From contig NZ_FOES01000026.1 in the NCBI RefSeq assembly GCF_900110685.1, positions 1 through 36,677 of the forward strand: a DNA stretch of 36,677 nt. The letters run 5' to 3'. A program made the translations under genes and the position numbers. The DNA is from Piscibacillus halophilus (GTDB taxonomy: Bacteria > Bacillota > Bacilli > Bacillales > Alkalibacillaceae). Each line of letters begins with the position of its first letter. Position 1 is the first letter of the stretch. Of this stretch, positions 16,969 through 26,746 are shown in pieces. The notes beneath the pieces are model-generated. The model ran no database searches and was not told where the DNA came from. It worked only from the letters and a program-made list of their open reading frames with translations.

Positions 16969-18090
16969 ATGCGATCAAGTAAGAAAGTGGTGCATTTAAC
17001 GAGTGTTCACCACCCATATGACCCAAGAATCTATCATAAAGAATGCTTATCCTTGCATGAGGCGGGATATGATGTAACATTAATTGCGCAAGAAGCACCA
17101 GAAGGTCAAAAAGAAACACCGATTAAGCATATCCCGATTAATAGCTATTCATCTAAATTAAAACGAATGATTCAAGGCTCATGGGAAGTCTACCGCATAG
17201 CTAAGAAAGAAAAAGCAGATGTCTATCATTTTCATGATCCAGAACTCATGATGATTGCATGGTTATTAAAGAACAAACGAAATACAGTCGTGTATGATAT
17301 TCATGAAGATTTCGTCACTAGTTTGATTAAGAAAGACTACCTTAAAAAGTCAATCAAACGTTTGATCAAAATAAGTTTCCGTACGATTGAAGGTTTTTTT
17401 ACCAAAAATTTCAAGAAAGTATTGGCTGAAAAATATTATAGTGAAATTTACCCTGAAGGACATTGGGTTTTAAATTACCCAACTGTGAACGAACAGTTTT
17501 TACAGCATGATCGTTCAAATCAGCCAATTGAAAAGAAACTTCTTTACACAGGTAATGTGGATGTTCAAAGAGGGGCTCATATACACCCGGAAATCCCAAA
17601 CATCCATCAAGAAGTAGAGGTTCATTTCATTGGAAAATGTCCAAGTCGTTATGCGAATGAAATGAAAGAGATCGCTGGCGATCATCAAGATAGGATTCAT
17701 ATCACAGGTATTGATCGCTTTGTTGAAAAAGAAGACATAGAACAGGCTTATCTCAGCCGCAACTGGCTTGCAGGTATTGCGTTATTTCCACCAACTGAGC
17801 ATTATTTAAAAAAAGAGCTCACCAAGTTTTTCGAGTATATGAATGCTGGTCTTCCAATTATTTGCTCGAACTTTGATAGGTGGAAAGAATTTATTGATCA
17901 GTACCAATGTGGAATTGCTGTGGACCCATACGATGAAACGGCAATCCATGATGCGATTGAATATTTAATTCAAAACCCGAATGAAGCTAGACAAATGGGG
18001 TTAAATGGAAAGAAGGCTGTTCAAGAACAATTGAACTGGCAAACACAAGCCAATCGACTCATCGAGCTTTATGATGAGTGGACCACGTAA
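16969..18090 (+). CDS. GT4-like glycosyltransferase
   Basis: A 373-residue GT-B-fold protein beginning VVHLTSVHHPYDPRIYHKEC. The ADVYHFHDPELM segment (about 83-94) and the C-terminal ELTKFFEYMNAGLPIICS segment are typical of a GT4 subgroup found in surface-polysaccharide loci. It is less canonical than the upstream enzyme: the E-x7-E region is replaced by KELTKFFEY. No membrane helices. Fifteen bases separate it from the previous gene. It presumably adds one sugar of the repeat unit. Confidence 0.85.
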   Translation: MRSSKKVVHLTSVHHPYDPRIYHKECLSLHEAGYDVTLIAQEAPEGQKETPIKHIPINSYSSKLKRMIQGSWEVYRIAKKEKADVYHFHDPELMMIAWLLKNKRNTVVYDIHEDFVTSLIKKDYLKKSIKRLIKISFRTIEGFFTKNFKKVLAEKYYSEIYPEGHWVLNYPTVNEQFLQHDRSNQPIEKKLLYTGNVDVQRGAHIHPEIPNIHQEVEVHFIGKCPSRYANEMKEIAGDHQDRIHITGIDRFVEKEDIEQAYLSRNWLAGIALFPPTEHYLKKELTKFFEYMNAGLPIICSNFDRWKEFIDQYQCGIAVDPYDETAIHDAIEYLIQNPNEARQMGLNGKKAVQEQLNWQTQANRLIELYDEWTT

Positions 18091-18102
18091 AAGGTGATGA
18101 TG

Positions 18103-18900
18103 ATGGATAAGGAAAAACAACATAGTCAGACACCATTAGTCTCAGTAATTACACCAACTTATAATGCAGAAGAACATATTGAAGAAACCATACAATCTGT
18201 TCTGAATCAAACGTATGACAACTATGAAATGGTCATTGTCGACGACTGCTCTAAAGACCGAACAGTTGAAATCGTCCAATCTTATGCTCAACAAGAGCCC
18301 AAAATTAAATTGATTCAGCTTGAGACAAACCAAGGAGCGGCCGTTGCACGAAATACAGCGATGAATTACGCAGAAGGCCGGTTTATTGCGTTTTTAGATA
18401 GCGATGATTGGTGGTACCCGGAAAAACTAGAAAAACAAGTAGCATTTATGTTGGATACAGGTGTCGCGTTTTCTTTTACGAAATATAGAAGAATGAAAGA
18501 AAACGGTGAATTAACTCAAAACATTTCAAAAGCACCGAGTGAAGTGGTGTATACGGACTTATTAAAGCATTGTGTAATAGGGTGTTTAACCGTCATGTTA
18601 GATCGTGATCAAATCGGTCACGTTCAGATGAAGAATATTAGAAGAAGACAAGACTATGCATTATGGTTAACATTGACTAAAGAAGGTTATAAGGCGTATG
18701 GTTTACCTGAAGTATTAGCGAAATATCGCCTTGGACATAATACGGTTTCAAGTAACAAGCTTAAAGCATCGAAAAGTCAATGGTATGTTTATAGAGAGAT
18801 TGAAAAATTAAACGTAATTAAAAGTCTGTATTATTTCGTGCATTATACGTTCTATGGGATTAAAAACACGCTTAAATCGAAACTGAAAAACCGAACTTAA
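18103..18900 (+). CDS. GT2-family glycosyltransferase
   Basis: About 265 residues, inverting GT-A fold. VSVITPTYNAEEHIEETIQS (about 13-32), VDDCSKDRT, GAAVARNTAM and the metal-binding FLDSDDWW are all present; a basic C-terminus (LKSKLKNRT) may touch the membrane. The ATG at 18103 is preferred over GTG 18094 and the two ATGs between, because AAAAGGTG (18089-18096) is the likely ribosome site. It follows the GT4-like gene within 12 bases and precedes the ABC permease gene. It is probably one of the sugar-adding enzymes of the polymer unit. Confidence 0.9.
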   Translation: MDKEKQHSQTPLVSVITPTYNAEEHIEETIQSVLNQTYDNYEMVIVDDCSKDRTVEIVQSYAQQEPKIKLIQLETNQGAAVARNTAMNYAEGRFIAFLDSDDWWYPEKLEKQVAFMLDTGVAFSFTKYRRMKENGELTQNISKAPSEVVYTDLLKHCVIGCLTVMLDRDQIGHVQMKNIRRRQDYALWLTLTKEGYKAYGLPEVLAKYRLGHNTVSSNKLKASKSQWYVYREIEKLNVIKSLYYFVHYTFYGIKNTLKSKLKNRT

Positions 18901-18912
18901 AAGGAACTACAG

Positions 18913-19722
18913 GTGGTGCAAAAAACCATTATGAAGAATTATTTGAAAGAGATTATAAAAAGAAAAGATTTATTATATTACCTAGTTAAATCAGGATTAA
19001 AAGCGGAACACCGTAATAGTTATTTAGGCTATTTCTGGTGGTTATTGGATCCATTACTAAACGTACTCGTTTATTATTTCTTAGTTGTTATTGTTTTAGG
19101 TCGAGAGAATGATGACTTTAACTATGCTGTATTCTTAGTCATCGGTTTAGTTGCTTGGAGATGGATTAGTTCAAGTATAAATAGTGCATCTAAATCCATT
19201 TTAAGATATAGCACAATTATTAACCAAGTCTATTTACCAAAATCAATATTTCCATTATCGTTTACGATTTCACAGTTATTTAACTTCCTATTTGGACTAA
19301 TTGTAGTAGCGCTCTTCTTAGCATTTAACGGAATTGTTCCAGGGTGGGAAATCATTTTCTTACCATTAATTATATTAGTCACGCTTGTATTTTTAATGGC
19401 AATTGGTTTTGTATTAGGTTATGTTAATGTATTCGTACGAGATATTGATAATGTGATGACGCATATCATTAGAATCTTTTTCTACGCTTCACCGATTATT
19501 TGGGAAGGCGGAAGATTGAAAGGATCAGAATATAATTTAGATTGGATTGTTGATTATAATCCGATTGCGGTCATCGTTAATTCGTATCGTGATATTCTGA
19601 TGTTTAATACAACACCAAATTTTGTAGGATTAGGAATTATCTTTGTGGTGTCATCCATTGTGGCCATTACCATGCTATATCATTATAGCAAGAATGAGCA
19701 CAAAATCATTAAAGCTTTATAG
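18913..19722 (+). CDS. ABC-2 type polysaccharide/teichoic acid export permease (TagG-like)
   Basis: A 269-residue membrane protein with about six helices, including LGYFWWLLDPLLNVLVYYFLVV, VFLVIGLVAWRWI, LFGLIVVALFLAF and FVVSSIVAITMLYHY. The N-terminal NSYLGYFWWLLDPL amphipathic/first-helix signature and the FYASPIIWEG segment fit TagG, KpsM and Wzm permeases that export lipid-linked polymers. GTG 18913 is used (AAAAGGA is eight bases upstream); GTG 18916 and ATG 18931 are alternatives. It is paired with the ATPase gene 12-20 bases downstream. It implies ABC-dependent export rather than a Wzx/Wzy route, and no Wzy-like gene is seen. Confidence 0.9.
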   Translation: MVQKTIMKNYLKEIIKRKDLLYYLVKSGLKAEHRNSYLGYFWWLLDPLLNVLVYYFLVVIVLGRENDDFNYAVFLVIGLVAWRWISSSINSASKSILRYSTIINQVYLPKSIFPLSFTISQLFNFLFGLIVVALFLAFNGIVPGWEIIFLPLIILVTLVFLMAIGFVLGYVNVFVRDIDNVMTHIIRIFFYASPIIWEGGRLKGSEYNLDWIVDYNPIAVIVNSYRDILMFNTTPNFVGLGIIFVVSSIVAITMLYHYSKNEHKIIKAL

Positions 19723-19740
19723 TTTAGAAAGTAGTTGATC

Positions 19741-21270
19741 ATGATGAGTAAACAAAATGAAATTATTCAATCAAAAGGCGTAGGTGTCGCTTTTTACGAA
19801 AATGATAAGGACGATCTAAAATCAAAAGCATTTCGTATCTTCTCGAATGAGAAGAAAAAGAAAAGATCCAAGCACACTTGGGCACTTGAAGATATCACTT
19901 TTGAAGGGTACGAAGGTGAGATTTTAGGAATCATTGGATCGAATGGTGCTGGAAAAACAACTTTAAGTAAAGTGATCTCAAAAATATTGATTGAAGATAA
20001 AGGGGATATTGACGTTGATGGAAAAGTCACGGCTTTATTCTCATTTGGTATGGGCTTTAATAAAGAATTAACTGGTCGAGAAAACGTTTATTTAAACGGT
20101 ATGATGCTTGGGATTGATAAGGAACTCATTCATCAATACATTGACGATATTCATGAGTTCTCTGAGATTGGCAAATTTATGGATCAGCCGATGAAATATT
20201 ATTCCAGCGGTATGAAAGCCCGTTTAGGTTTTAGTGTAGCTGCTCATTTACAGCCTGAAGTATTAATTTTAGATGAAGCATTAAATACAGGGGATGCTCG
20301 TTTCGGGCAAAAAGCAGCAGACAAGATGCGTGAGCTGGTAAAAGAGGCGAAGATGGTCATTATTGTGACGCACAGCCTAAGATATGCTCAACGTAATTGT
20401 GATCGTTTAATTTGGTTAGACAGAGGTCATATCCAAGAAATTGGCGATCCCAAAACAGTAATTGCTAATTACCGTGCCTCATTACCTAAAATCGAGAAAA
20501 AGAAACGACGCAGTTTACAATTAACGAAAACGGAAACAGAAGTTAAAGACCGTACCGTCGTGAAAGCAGAAAATGTTGGCGTGAGCTTCAACTTAAATAA
20601 CGGTGAGAAACATTGGGCTTTAAGACATTTAGACTTTGAAATTAAAGAAGGCGAAATTGTAGGTATTATCGGTCACAATGGAGCTGGAAAAAGTACGTTA
20701 TGTAAAGCCTTAACGAATATATTGAGGCCAGATGAAGGTGAACTCGAAGTCAATGGTCAAACCTCAACGTTACTAGGATACGGAACAGGATTTAACCCGC
20801 AACTAACAGGTCGGGATAATGTTTATCTAAATGCGATGCTATTAGGGATTTCCAAGAAAAAAGTACACGACCAATTCGATCAGATCGTTGAATTCTCTGG
20901 TATAGGAAAAGCCATTGACCGTCCAATTAAAAATTACTCGAGTGGTATGAAAGCAAGACTTGGCTTTAGTATAGCTGCCACACTTAAACCAGATATTTTT
21001 ATCATTGACGAAGCTTTATCAACGGGAGATGTCGAATTTAAAGAGAAAGCATCTGAACGTATTCAAGATATGATGGAACAAGCGAAGTCCGTTATTATTG
21101 TCTCTCATAGTATGACATTTGTAGAAAAAATCTGTACACGTGGGATTTGGATTGAACAAGGTCAAATTCGCATGGACGGAAAAGCAGAAGATGTGGTCAA
21201 AGCTTATCGAGAAGCGACTGGGGCTAATCAAAAAGGAAAGAAAGTATTAAGAGCAAAAAAGAAACAATAG
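19741..21270 (+). CDS. ABC exporter ATPase with two fused TagH-like nucleotide-binding domains
   Basis: About 509 residues made of two complete ABC ATPase domains in tandem. Domain 1: Walker A GSNGAGKTT (about 66), signature YSSGMKARLGFS (about 154), Walker B LILDEAL, H-loop VTHS. Domain 2: Walker A GHNGAGKST (about 311), signature YSSGMKARLGFS (about 399), Walker B FIIDEAL, H-loop VSHS. Both belong to the TagH/KpsT/Wzt class, and neither has the TagH C-terminal extracellular domain or a Wzt glycan-binding domain. Both sites look intact. It would energise the TagG-like permease dimer as one chain. The start is uncertain (TTG 19735, ATG 19741 or 19744) because the ribosome site is weak (AGAAAG). 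Confidence 0.92.
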   Translation: MMSKQNEIIQSKGVGVAFYENDKDDLKSKAFRIFSNEKKKKRSKHTWALEDITFEGYEGEILGIIGSNGAGKTTLSKVISKILIEDKGDIDVDGKVTALFSFGMGFNKELTGRENVYLNGMMLGIDKELIHQYIDDIHEFSEIGKFMDQPMKYYSSGMKARLGFSVAAHLQPEVLILDEALNTGDARFGQKAADKMRELVKEAKMVIIVTHSLRYAQRNCDRLIWLDRGHIQEIGDPKTVIANYRASLPKIEKKKRRSLQLTKTETEVKDRTVVKAENVGVSFNLNNGEKHWALRHLDFEIKEGEIVGIIGHNGAGKSTLCKALTNILRPDEGELEVNGQTSTLLGYGTGFNPQLTGRDNVYLNAMLLGISKKKVHDQFDQIVEFSGIGKAIDRPIKNYSSGMKARLGFSIAATLKPDIFIIDEALSTGDVEFKEKASERIQDMMEQAKSVIIVSHSMTFVEKICTRGIWIEQGQIRMDGKAEDVVKAYREATGANQKGKKVLRAKKKQ

Positions 21271-21285
21271 GATGGTGTCACAACG

Positions 21286-23160
21286 ATGCACTTAGTCAAA
21301 AAAGCGGTCAGTTCAGTTATTGATGGCGTTTTATATAAAGTATTAGATGAAAAAACGAAGAAAAAAATAGCCGACTCTTTAACCGATCAACAAAAAGCCG
21401 TTATAAGAAAAATAATCGGTAAAGGACGAAAGCATACAAATCAACAATATATTAAACAGATTAAACGTCATTTGTATAACTATGGCTTTATTCATAAAGC
21501 TTATGAAGATTTAAAAGAGATTTATGAAACGACTGATGACCAGCATTTAAAATCGTTAGCCGCATGGGAATTAGCTCAATGGCATGCGAATGAATACACC
21601 AAAGCAGATAGTCGAAAAGCCATCGACTATCTTAAATTTTTATCCAAACAAGAAACGAATTTAGAACAACAAAGACGTTATGCGATATTAAGCGCTGAAT
21701 GCTTCGATCAATTAGGAGCTCGTGATTCAGCACGTCGAATATTACTAAAAACGTTAAAGCAAAAAGAGCACCCAGATATTTACTTAGGATTAGCCAATTT
21801 AGAAGATTCGCCAGAGGATAAACTGTACTGGATGAATCAAGCGATTAAACATTACGATTTAATCCCTATTCAATTCAATCAACATGGTGAAAATATCACG
21901 TATGATGATTTAGAAAACGTTTCATTAGGATCAGCCGTTCAAGGACCTAAAATCAGTGTAATCTTACCAGCTTATAACGCTGAAGATGGGATTCAAACAG
22001 CAATCGAATCCATTCAAAACCAAACATGGCGTAATTTAGAGTTAATCGTGGTTGACGACCAAAGCCAGGACGGTACAGTTGAAGTGGTCAAGCAATACAT
22101 GGAGAAGGATCCAAGAATCCAATTACTCCAAACACCTGTCAATAGTGGACCTTATATCGCGCGTAATATTGGATTAAGAGCTGCAACAGGTGAGTTTGTC
22201 ACGATTAACGACGCGGATGATTGGTCCCATGTACAAAAGCTCGAAATCCAAGCGAATCATCTAATCAAACATAAAAATGTGGTCGCTAATACGTCGGAGC
22301 ACGCACGTCTAACTGAGGAGTTAAATTTCTATAGACGTGGGAACCCTGGCCGGTATATTTTCCCGAATATGTCTTCGATTATGTTTCGTAGAGATCTCGT
22401 ATTAAAAGAAATTGGATATTGGGATAGCGTTCGATTTGCAGCGGATGGGGAGTTTAAAAGAAGACTCATTCGAACATTTGGCCGTTCACGGTATGTTGAT
22501 TTGAAAACAGGTCCATTATCACTGCCAAGACAATCTGTGACATCTCTAACAGGTAGTTCAGCATTTGGATATAATGGCTTCTTTATGGGAGTCCGCAAAG
22601 AATACGTTGAAAGCTTAGAACATTATCAACGTAATGGTCACTCACTATATTATCCGTATCCACTTCAAGTACGACCATTTCCTGTACCTGAACCAATGTG
22701 GCCACAGCGCGAGGATAAACAAGGCGGATCTCGTGAGTTTGATTTAGTTATTGCAACTGATTTTCGATTAATAGAGGAATATGATATAGGTTGGAATAGC
22801 TTAATTCGAGAATTAATGAATACCAACTATCGAATTGGTTTAGTTCAGATGTACGAATTTGATTATGAAACCAAACAAGAAGTACCATCAACTATACGTC
22901 AGTTACTTTATAACCCGCAAGTTCACATGCTGGTTTATGGAGAAAACATTTCAACAGATTATTTAATTATTGAAAATGAACATGTTTTAACCGAGTGGCA
23001 AAAATATGTCCCAACGATTAAGGCTCAACAGATACAAGTACTAGGTGAAGTAGATTATCGTAAGAACGATCACTTAGTCACTTATTTTGGGAAGCCAGGA
23101 ACATTTGTCAATAAAGAGAGTACAAGAATTGATCGACTCGTAACGTCATTATTGACTTAA
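21286..23160 (+). CDS. Three-domain GT2 glycosyltransferase (paralogue 1)
   Basis: 624 residues. An N-terminal all-helical, TPR-like domain (about 50-205) is followed by a GT-A domain (about 221-440) with ISVILPAYNAEDGIQTAIES, VDDQSQDGT and the metal motif NDADDWSH (Asp309, Asp311, Asp312). A C-terminal alpha/beta domain (from about 485, FDLVIATDFRLIEEYD) resembles a Rossmann fold of unknown role. The next gene encodes the same three domains at roughly 50 per cent identity by eye, which points to tandem duplication. The NDADDWSH form and the conserved EHARLTEEL segment set this pair apart from the simpler GT2 at 18103. No signal peptide or membrane helix. Probably a polymerising or side-chain transferase. 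Confidence 0.85.
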   Translation: MHLVKKAVSSVIDGVLYKVLDEKTKKKIADSLTDQQKAVIRKIIGKGRKHTNQQYIKQIKRHLYNYGFIHKAYEDLKEIYETTDDQHLKSLAAWELAQWHANEYTKADSRKAIDYLKFLSKQETNLEQQRRYAILSAECFDQLGARDSARRILLKTLKQKEHPDIYLGLANLEDSPEDKLYWMNQAIKHYDLIPIQFNQHGENITYDDLENVSLGSAVQGPKISVILPAYNAEDGIQTAIESIQNQTWRNLELIVVDDQSQDGTVEVVKQYMEKDPRIQLLQTPVNSGPYIARNIGLRAATGEFVTINDADDWSHVQKLEIQANHLIKHKNVVANTSEHARLTEELNFYRRGNPGRYIFPNMSSIMFRRDLVLKEIGYWDSVRFAADGEFKRRLIRTFGRSRYVDLKTGPLSLPRQSVTSLTGSSAFGYNGFFMGVRKEYVESLEHYQRNGHSLYYPYPLQVRPFPVPEPMWPQREDKQGGSREFDLVIATDFRLIEEYDIGWNSLIRELMNTNYRIGLVQMYEFDYETKQEVPSTIRQLLYNPQVHMLVYGENISTDYLIIENEHVLTEWQKYVPTIKAQQIQVLGEVDYRKNDHLVTYFGKPGTFVNKESTRIDRLVTSLLT

Positions 23161-23172
23161 AAGGAGACGGTT

Positions 23173-25317
23173 GTGTTGCATAACCATGAAGATTTAAAGT
23201 CGTATCGCCAAAAGAATCAAGAGCTTGAACAAAAAATTAACCAACTAAATGAATTAAGAAAACAAAAACTAAAAGAACGTCATGAAGTTCATAAAGAAAT
23301 GGTCGAAAAGCAATATTATTTCAACCAAGTACAAAAGTTTCGGACGTTCATATCAACCTCAATTAGAAAAGTTATGAAAGTTTGTCGGACATTAGTTGGA
23401 GGTTTATTAGGTAGACGAGATCTTAGACAATTGTATAGTCGTACCTATAAACAAAAATTTGAACAAAACAAGCTCAAAAAATACCAGAAGTATTTGTACG
23501 AATACGGCTTTGAATCTACTGTTTTATTTGAGTTGGAACAAATGTATCACAATCCTAGAAATAAGTATCACAAAAGAGCAGTCGCAGAAATGCTATTATT
23601 GTGGCATGCCAATCAACTAACGGTAGAAGATTCACACAAAGCACTAACCTATTTAAAAGAGTTGAGTCATAAAGAAACGAATCGCGAACAACTAAGAAAA
23701 CTTTCGATTATAGAAGCTGAATGTTTACAACGATTAGGATACGCCCACCAGGCTCGAAATGTCATTAACGAAGCTTTGAAACTTGGAGATCATCCAGACC
23801 TTTACTTTGCTCTAACAAATCTAGAAGAAGATCAAGATAAAAAGGAACAATTTATTAACAAGGCATTTGAAATGTATCAATTAAGTCCCATTAAGTTTAA
23901 TCAAGCATTGCATGATCAACTCTATGATCAACTAGACACCATTTTACAAGGGAAACAAACAACCGATTCAGATGTTAAAGTGACGGTCATTTTACCTGCT
24001 TATAATGCTGAAGATGGTATAGCGACGGCAATTGAATCGATTTTAAATCAAACCTGGAAGAATCTCGAACTCATCATCGTTGATGACCATAGTCAGGACG
24101 ATACATTATTTGTAGCCAAACGTTATGAAGAACAAGACGAACGCGTAAAAGTTTTACAAACACCACAAAATAGTGGACCATACGTTGCGCGCAACATTGC
24201 GTTAGCCCAAGCCAGAGGTGATTTGATTACCGTTAACGATGCTGATGACTGGTCACATGCTGAAAAAATCGGAATTCAAGCTCAGCATTTAATAGATCAT
24301 CCAGAGGTAATAGCCAACACATCTGAACACGCAAGGCTGACAGAAGAATTAACCTTCTATAGAAGAGGGTTATTTGGTCGTTACATTTTTTCAAATATGT
24401 CATCTCTAATGTTCCGTAAAGATGAAGTACTTAATTCAATCGGTTATTGGGATGAAGTAAGATTTGCAGGAGACGGAGAGTTTAAACGTCGCTTGTTAAA
24501 CACATTTGGAAAAGAACGAATTGTCGATCTCGAAACAGGTCCATTATCACTTCCAAGACAAGCAGCAGGATCTTTAACGAGCAGCTCGGCATTTGGGTAT
24601 GATGGACATTTTAAAGGTGCAAGAAAAGAATACGTTGAAAGTTTTGAATACTACCATGAATACGGTGAATCATTAAAATATCCAATTTCACCTACATCGA
24701 GATTGTTTCCAGTACCTGAGCCAATGCTTCCAAATAAAAATCGCTCGAAAACTCGTCAGTTTGATATAATAATAGCAGCGGATTTTAGACAGTTGAATGA
24801 ATCAGTGATTCATAACATTCGATCTTTAAAACAGATGGAATTCAAAGTCGGATTAGCACAAATAAGTGAATATAATTTTAACCTTCCATATAGAATGGCC
24901 GATGTATATCGCCAATTAATCGATGGAGAACAACTTCAGGTCGTGGTTTTTGGAGAACAGATTGAATGCGAATTACTTTTAGTCTATGATTTATCTATTT
25001 TGTACGAAGATCAACGCTACATTCCAAGTATTAAACCAAGCAGCGTAAAAATGATTGTAACTAAGCTGAGATCTGATAAAAAGCAACCAATCAGAGTTAG
25101 TTCACATCGATTAATACAATATTTCGGACATAAAGGTAAATGGTACCCTATAAATGATTCTGTACGAGGTCAGTTAAAAGAACGACATTTAAGAGAACTT
25201 AAAAACATTAAATTATCGATTCATAACTGGAATCATTTGATGAAGAACCATGATTCGTTTAAAGAATTTATAGACTGTCACCTATTATCTAAGAAAGGGG
25301 ATGTGACGAATGAATAA
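23173..25317 (+). CDS. Three-domain GT2 glycosyltransferase with coiled-coil N-terminus (paralogue 2)
   Basis: 714 residues, paralogous to the preceding gene product but with an extra N-terminal coiled coil (about 5-50, rich in Glu, Lys and Gln heptads). Then come the helical TPR-like domain (about 95-245), the GT-A domain (about 268-490, VTVILPAYNAEDGIATAIES; NDADDWSH at Asp356, Asp358, Asp359) and the C-terminal alpha/beta domain (FDIIIAADFRQLNESV). The GTG start follows AAAAGGAG. The end overlaps the TupA-like gene by eight bases, so the two are translationally coupled. The coiled coil may hold it to the coiled-coil TupA-like protein encoded next (inference). Confidence 0.85.
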   Translation: MLHNHEDLKSYRQKNQELEQKINQLNELRKQKLKERHEVHKEMVEKQYYFNQVQKFRTFISTSIRKVMKVCRTLVGGLLGRRDLRQLYSRTYKQKFEQNKLKKYQKYLYEYGFESTVLFELEQMYHNPRNKYHKRAVAEMLLLWHANQLTVEDSHKALTYLKELSHKETNREQLRKLSIIEAECLQRLGYAHQARNVINEALKLGDHPDLYFALTNLEEDQDKKEQFINKAFEMYQLSPIKFNQALHDQLYDQLDTILQGKQTTDSDVKVTVILPAYNAEDGIATAIESILNQTWKNLELIIVDDHSQDDTLFVAKRYEEQDERVKVLQTPQNSGPYVARNIALAQARGDLITVNDADDWSHAEKIGIQAQHLIDHPEVIANTSEHARLTEELTFYRRGLFGRYIFSNMSSLMFRKDEVLNSIGYWDEVRFAGDGEFKRRLLNTFGKERIVDLETGPLSLPRQAAGSLTSSSAFGYDGHFKGARKEYVESFEYYHEYGESLKYPISPTSRLFPVPEPMLPNKNRSKTRQFDIIIAADFRQLNESVIHNIRSLKQMEFKVGLAQISEYNFNLPYRMADVYRQLIDGEQLQVVVFGEQIECELLLVYDLSILYEDQRYIPSIKPSSVKMIVTKLRSDKKQPIRVSSHRLIQYFGHKGKWYPINDSVRGQLKERHLRELKNIKLSIHNWNHLMKNHDSFKEFIDCHLLSKKGDVTNE

Positions 25318-26716
25318 TCAAAATAAACAACACAAAGCCGACCAAAACACCTCCCCTTTGTTAGTGGAAAAAGAAAAAGAAGTCAATCTTTCACGCAGCT
25401 TATACGAACTAGAAAGAGAGATCGAACAGTTAAATTTAGAAATCAAGCATGATGAAAAAGTTATGAAAAATATGCAAAAAAGCCCGATGTGGAAAGTGGC
25501 TAAGTGGTTTCAAAAGCTAAAGTCTGTACAAAAAACAAATCAATATCAAATTAAAGAACTAGAAGACCAGATCCAATCGCTAAAAGCGTTATTGTATACA
25601 ACAAAATCAGAACTGAATTTATTAAACGTCAACGATCGCCAACTCAATACGTACAAAATAATGCAAATGTTGGCTGAAGAACATCATCGAGGTAATTTAC
25701 TACAATACCTTTCAAACCTGATTGAACAAAAAAAACTACATGATCAAAATTACAAAAATACATTACACCACGCAGCTCGACTCTTAATGAAAGGCAAAGA
25801 GGACTATCAAAAAGTAGCTTATGATCAAATATTAAATGCTTTAAAGACAGAAGATATTCCAGAATTTATGGTCAGGAGCGGGTTTAAGGACAAGCCAGTA
25901 TCATTATCACCAGCTGCATCCTTTAGAGCAAGCTTAACGATGCGAATGAGACAACAACAATTAACCCAATCCTTACCTGAATGGCCACTGGATCAAAAGG
26001 AACTAGCATACCAGTTTGTAGATCAATTTGACGTTAGAAGGCCATACACAGATGATATGGTATATTCACTAGATAAAATACCTACTAAAGATGGAATCGT
26101 CATTAAACCAGAAGATGGCGCTGGTTCCCGCGGTGTTTATCTAGTTCATAGTTCCACTAAAATTGCAGATATTAAACGTAACCAAACGTTATTCAGTATT
26201 GAACAGTTGAAAAAACATATGCAACAAGACCTAAACAGTGGCTGGGTCGAATCTGACCAATGGAAAATTGAAGAATTAATTTACGAAGATCAAACCCAAC
26301 ACATCCCAGCAAGAGATATTAAATTTTATTGTTTCTATGGAAAAGTAGCCCTTATATTAGAAATTACACGTTATCCAGAATTACAATATTGTTGGTGGAC
26401 AAGGGATGGTCAACCGATTAAAACAGGTAAATATGAACATGAACTATTTAAAGGTGAAGGTGTTGACGCTGAAGAACTTAAGATGGTTGAAGAATTAAGC
26501 TTAAACATCCCAGCACCTTTTTTAAGAATAGATTTTCTAAAAAGTGAAGATGGCTTAGTATTTGGCGAATTTACCCCTAAACCAGGAAACTATGACGAAT
26601 TCAGTGATGAAATAGATGAGTGGTTAGGTAATGAGTACTTAGAGGCGGACAATCGATTAACTCATGATTTATTAAACGGAAAAAAGTTTCGTTTATTAGA
26701 AGATAAAAACAAATAA
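25310..26716 (+). CDS. TupA-like ATP-grasp protein with N-terminal coiled coil
   Basis: 468 residues. The first 110 residues form coiled coils around a PMWKVAKWFQKLK motif. The C-terminal part (about 215-460) is an ATP-grasp domain of the TupA type: IVIKPEDGAGSRGVYLV with Lys266, the RDIKFYCFYGKVALI strand, and FGEFTPKPGNYDEFS with Glu420. TupA proteins are tied to teichuronopeptide, a glutamate/glucuronate wall polymer of alkaliphilic Bacillus; ATP-grasp enzymes join a carboxylate to an amine through an acylphosphate. The ATG overlaps the upstream GT gene. Placed before four more ATP-grasp genes, it supports addition of amino acids to the glycan. The exact substrate is unknown. Confidence 0.8.
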   Translation: MNNQNKQHKADQNTSPLLVEKEKEVNLSRSLYELEREIEQLNLEIKHDEKVMKNMQKSPMWKVAKWFQKLKSVQKTNQYQIKELEDQIQSLKALLYTTKSELNLLNVNDRQLNTYKIMQMLAEEHHRGNLLQYLSNLIEQKKLHDQNYKNTLHHAARLLMKGKEDYQKVAYDQILNALKTEDIPEFMVRSGFKDKPVSLSPAASFRASLTMRMRQQQLTQSLPEWPLDQKELAYQFVDQFDVRRPYTDDMVYSLDKIPTKDGIVIKPEDGAGSRGVYLVHSSTKIADIKRNQTLFSIEQLKKHMQQDLNSGWVESDQWKIEELIYEDQTQHIPARDIKFYCFYGKVALILEITRYPELQYCWWTRDGQPIKTGKYEHELFKGEGVDAEELKMVEELSLNIPAPFLRIDFLKSEDGLVFGEFTPKPGNYDEFSDEIDEWLGNEYLEADNRLTHDLLNGKKFRLLEDKNK

Positions 26717-26746
26717 AAGAATGGATTTATTTAGGAGGACAAAGGA

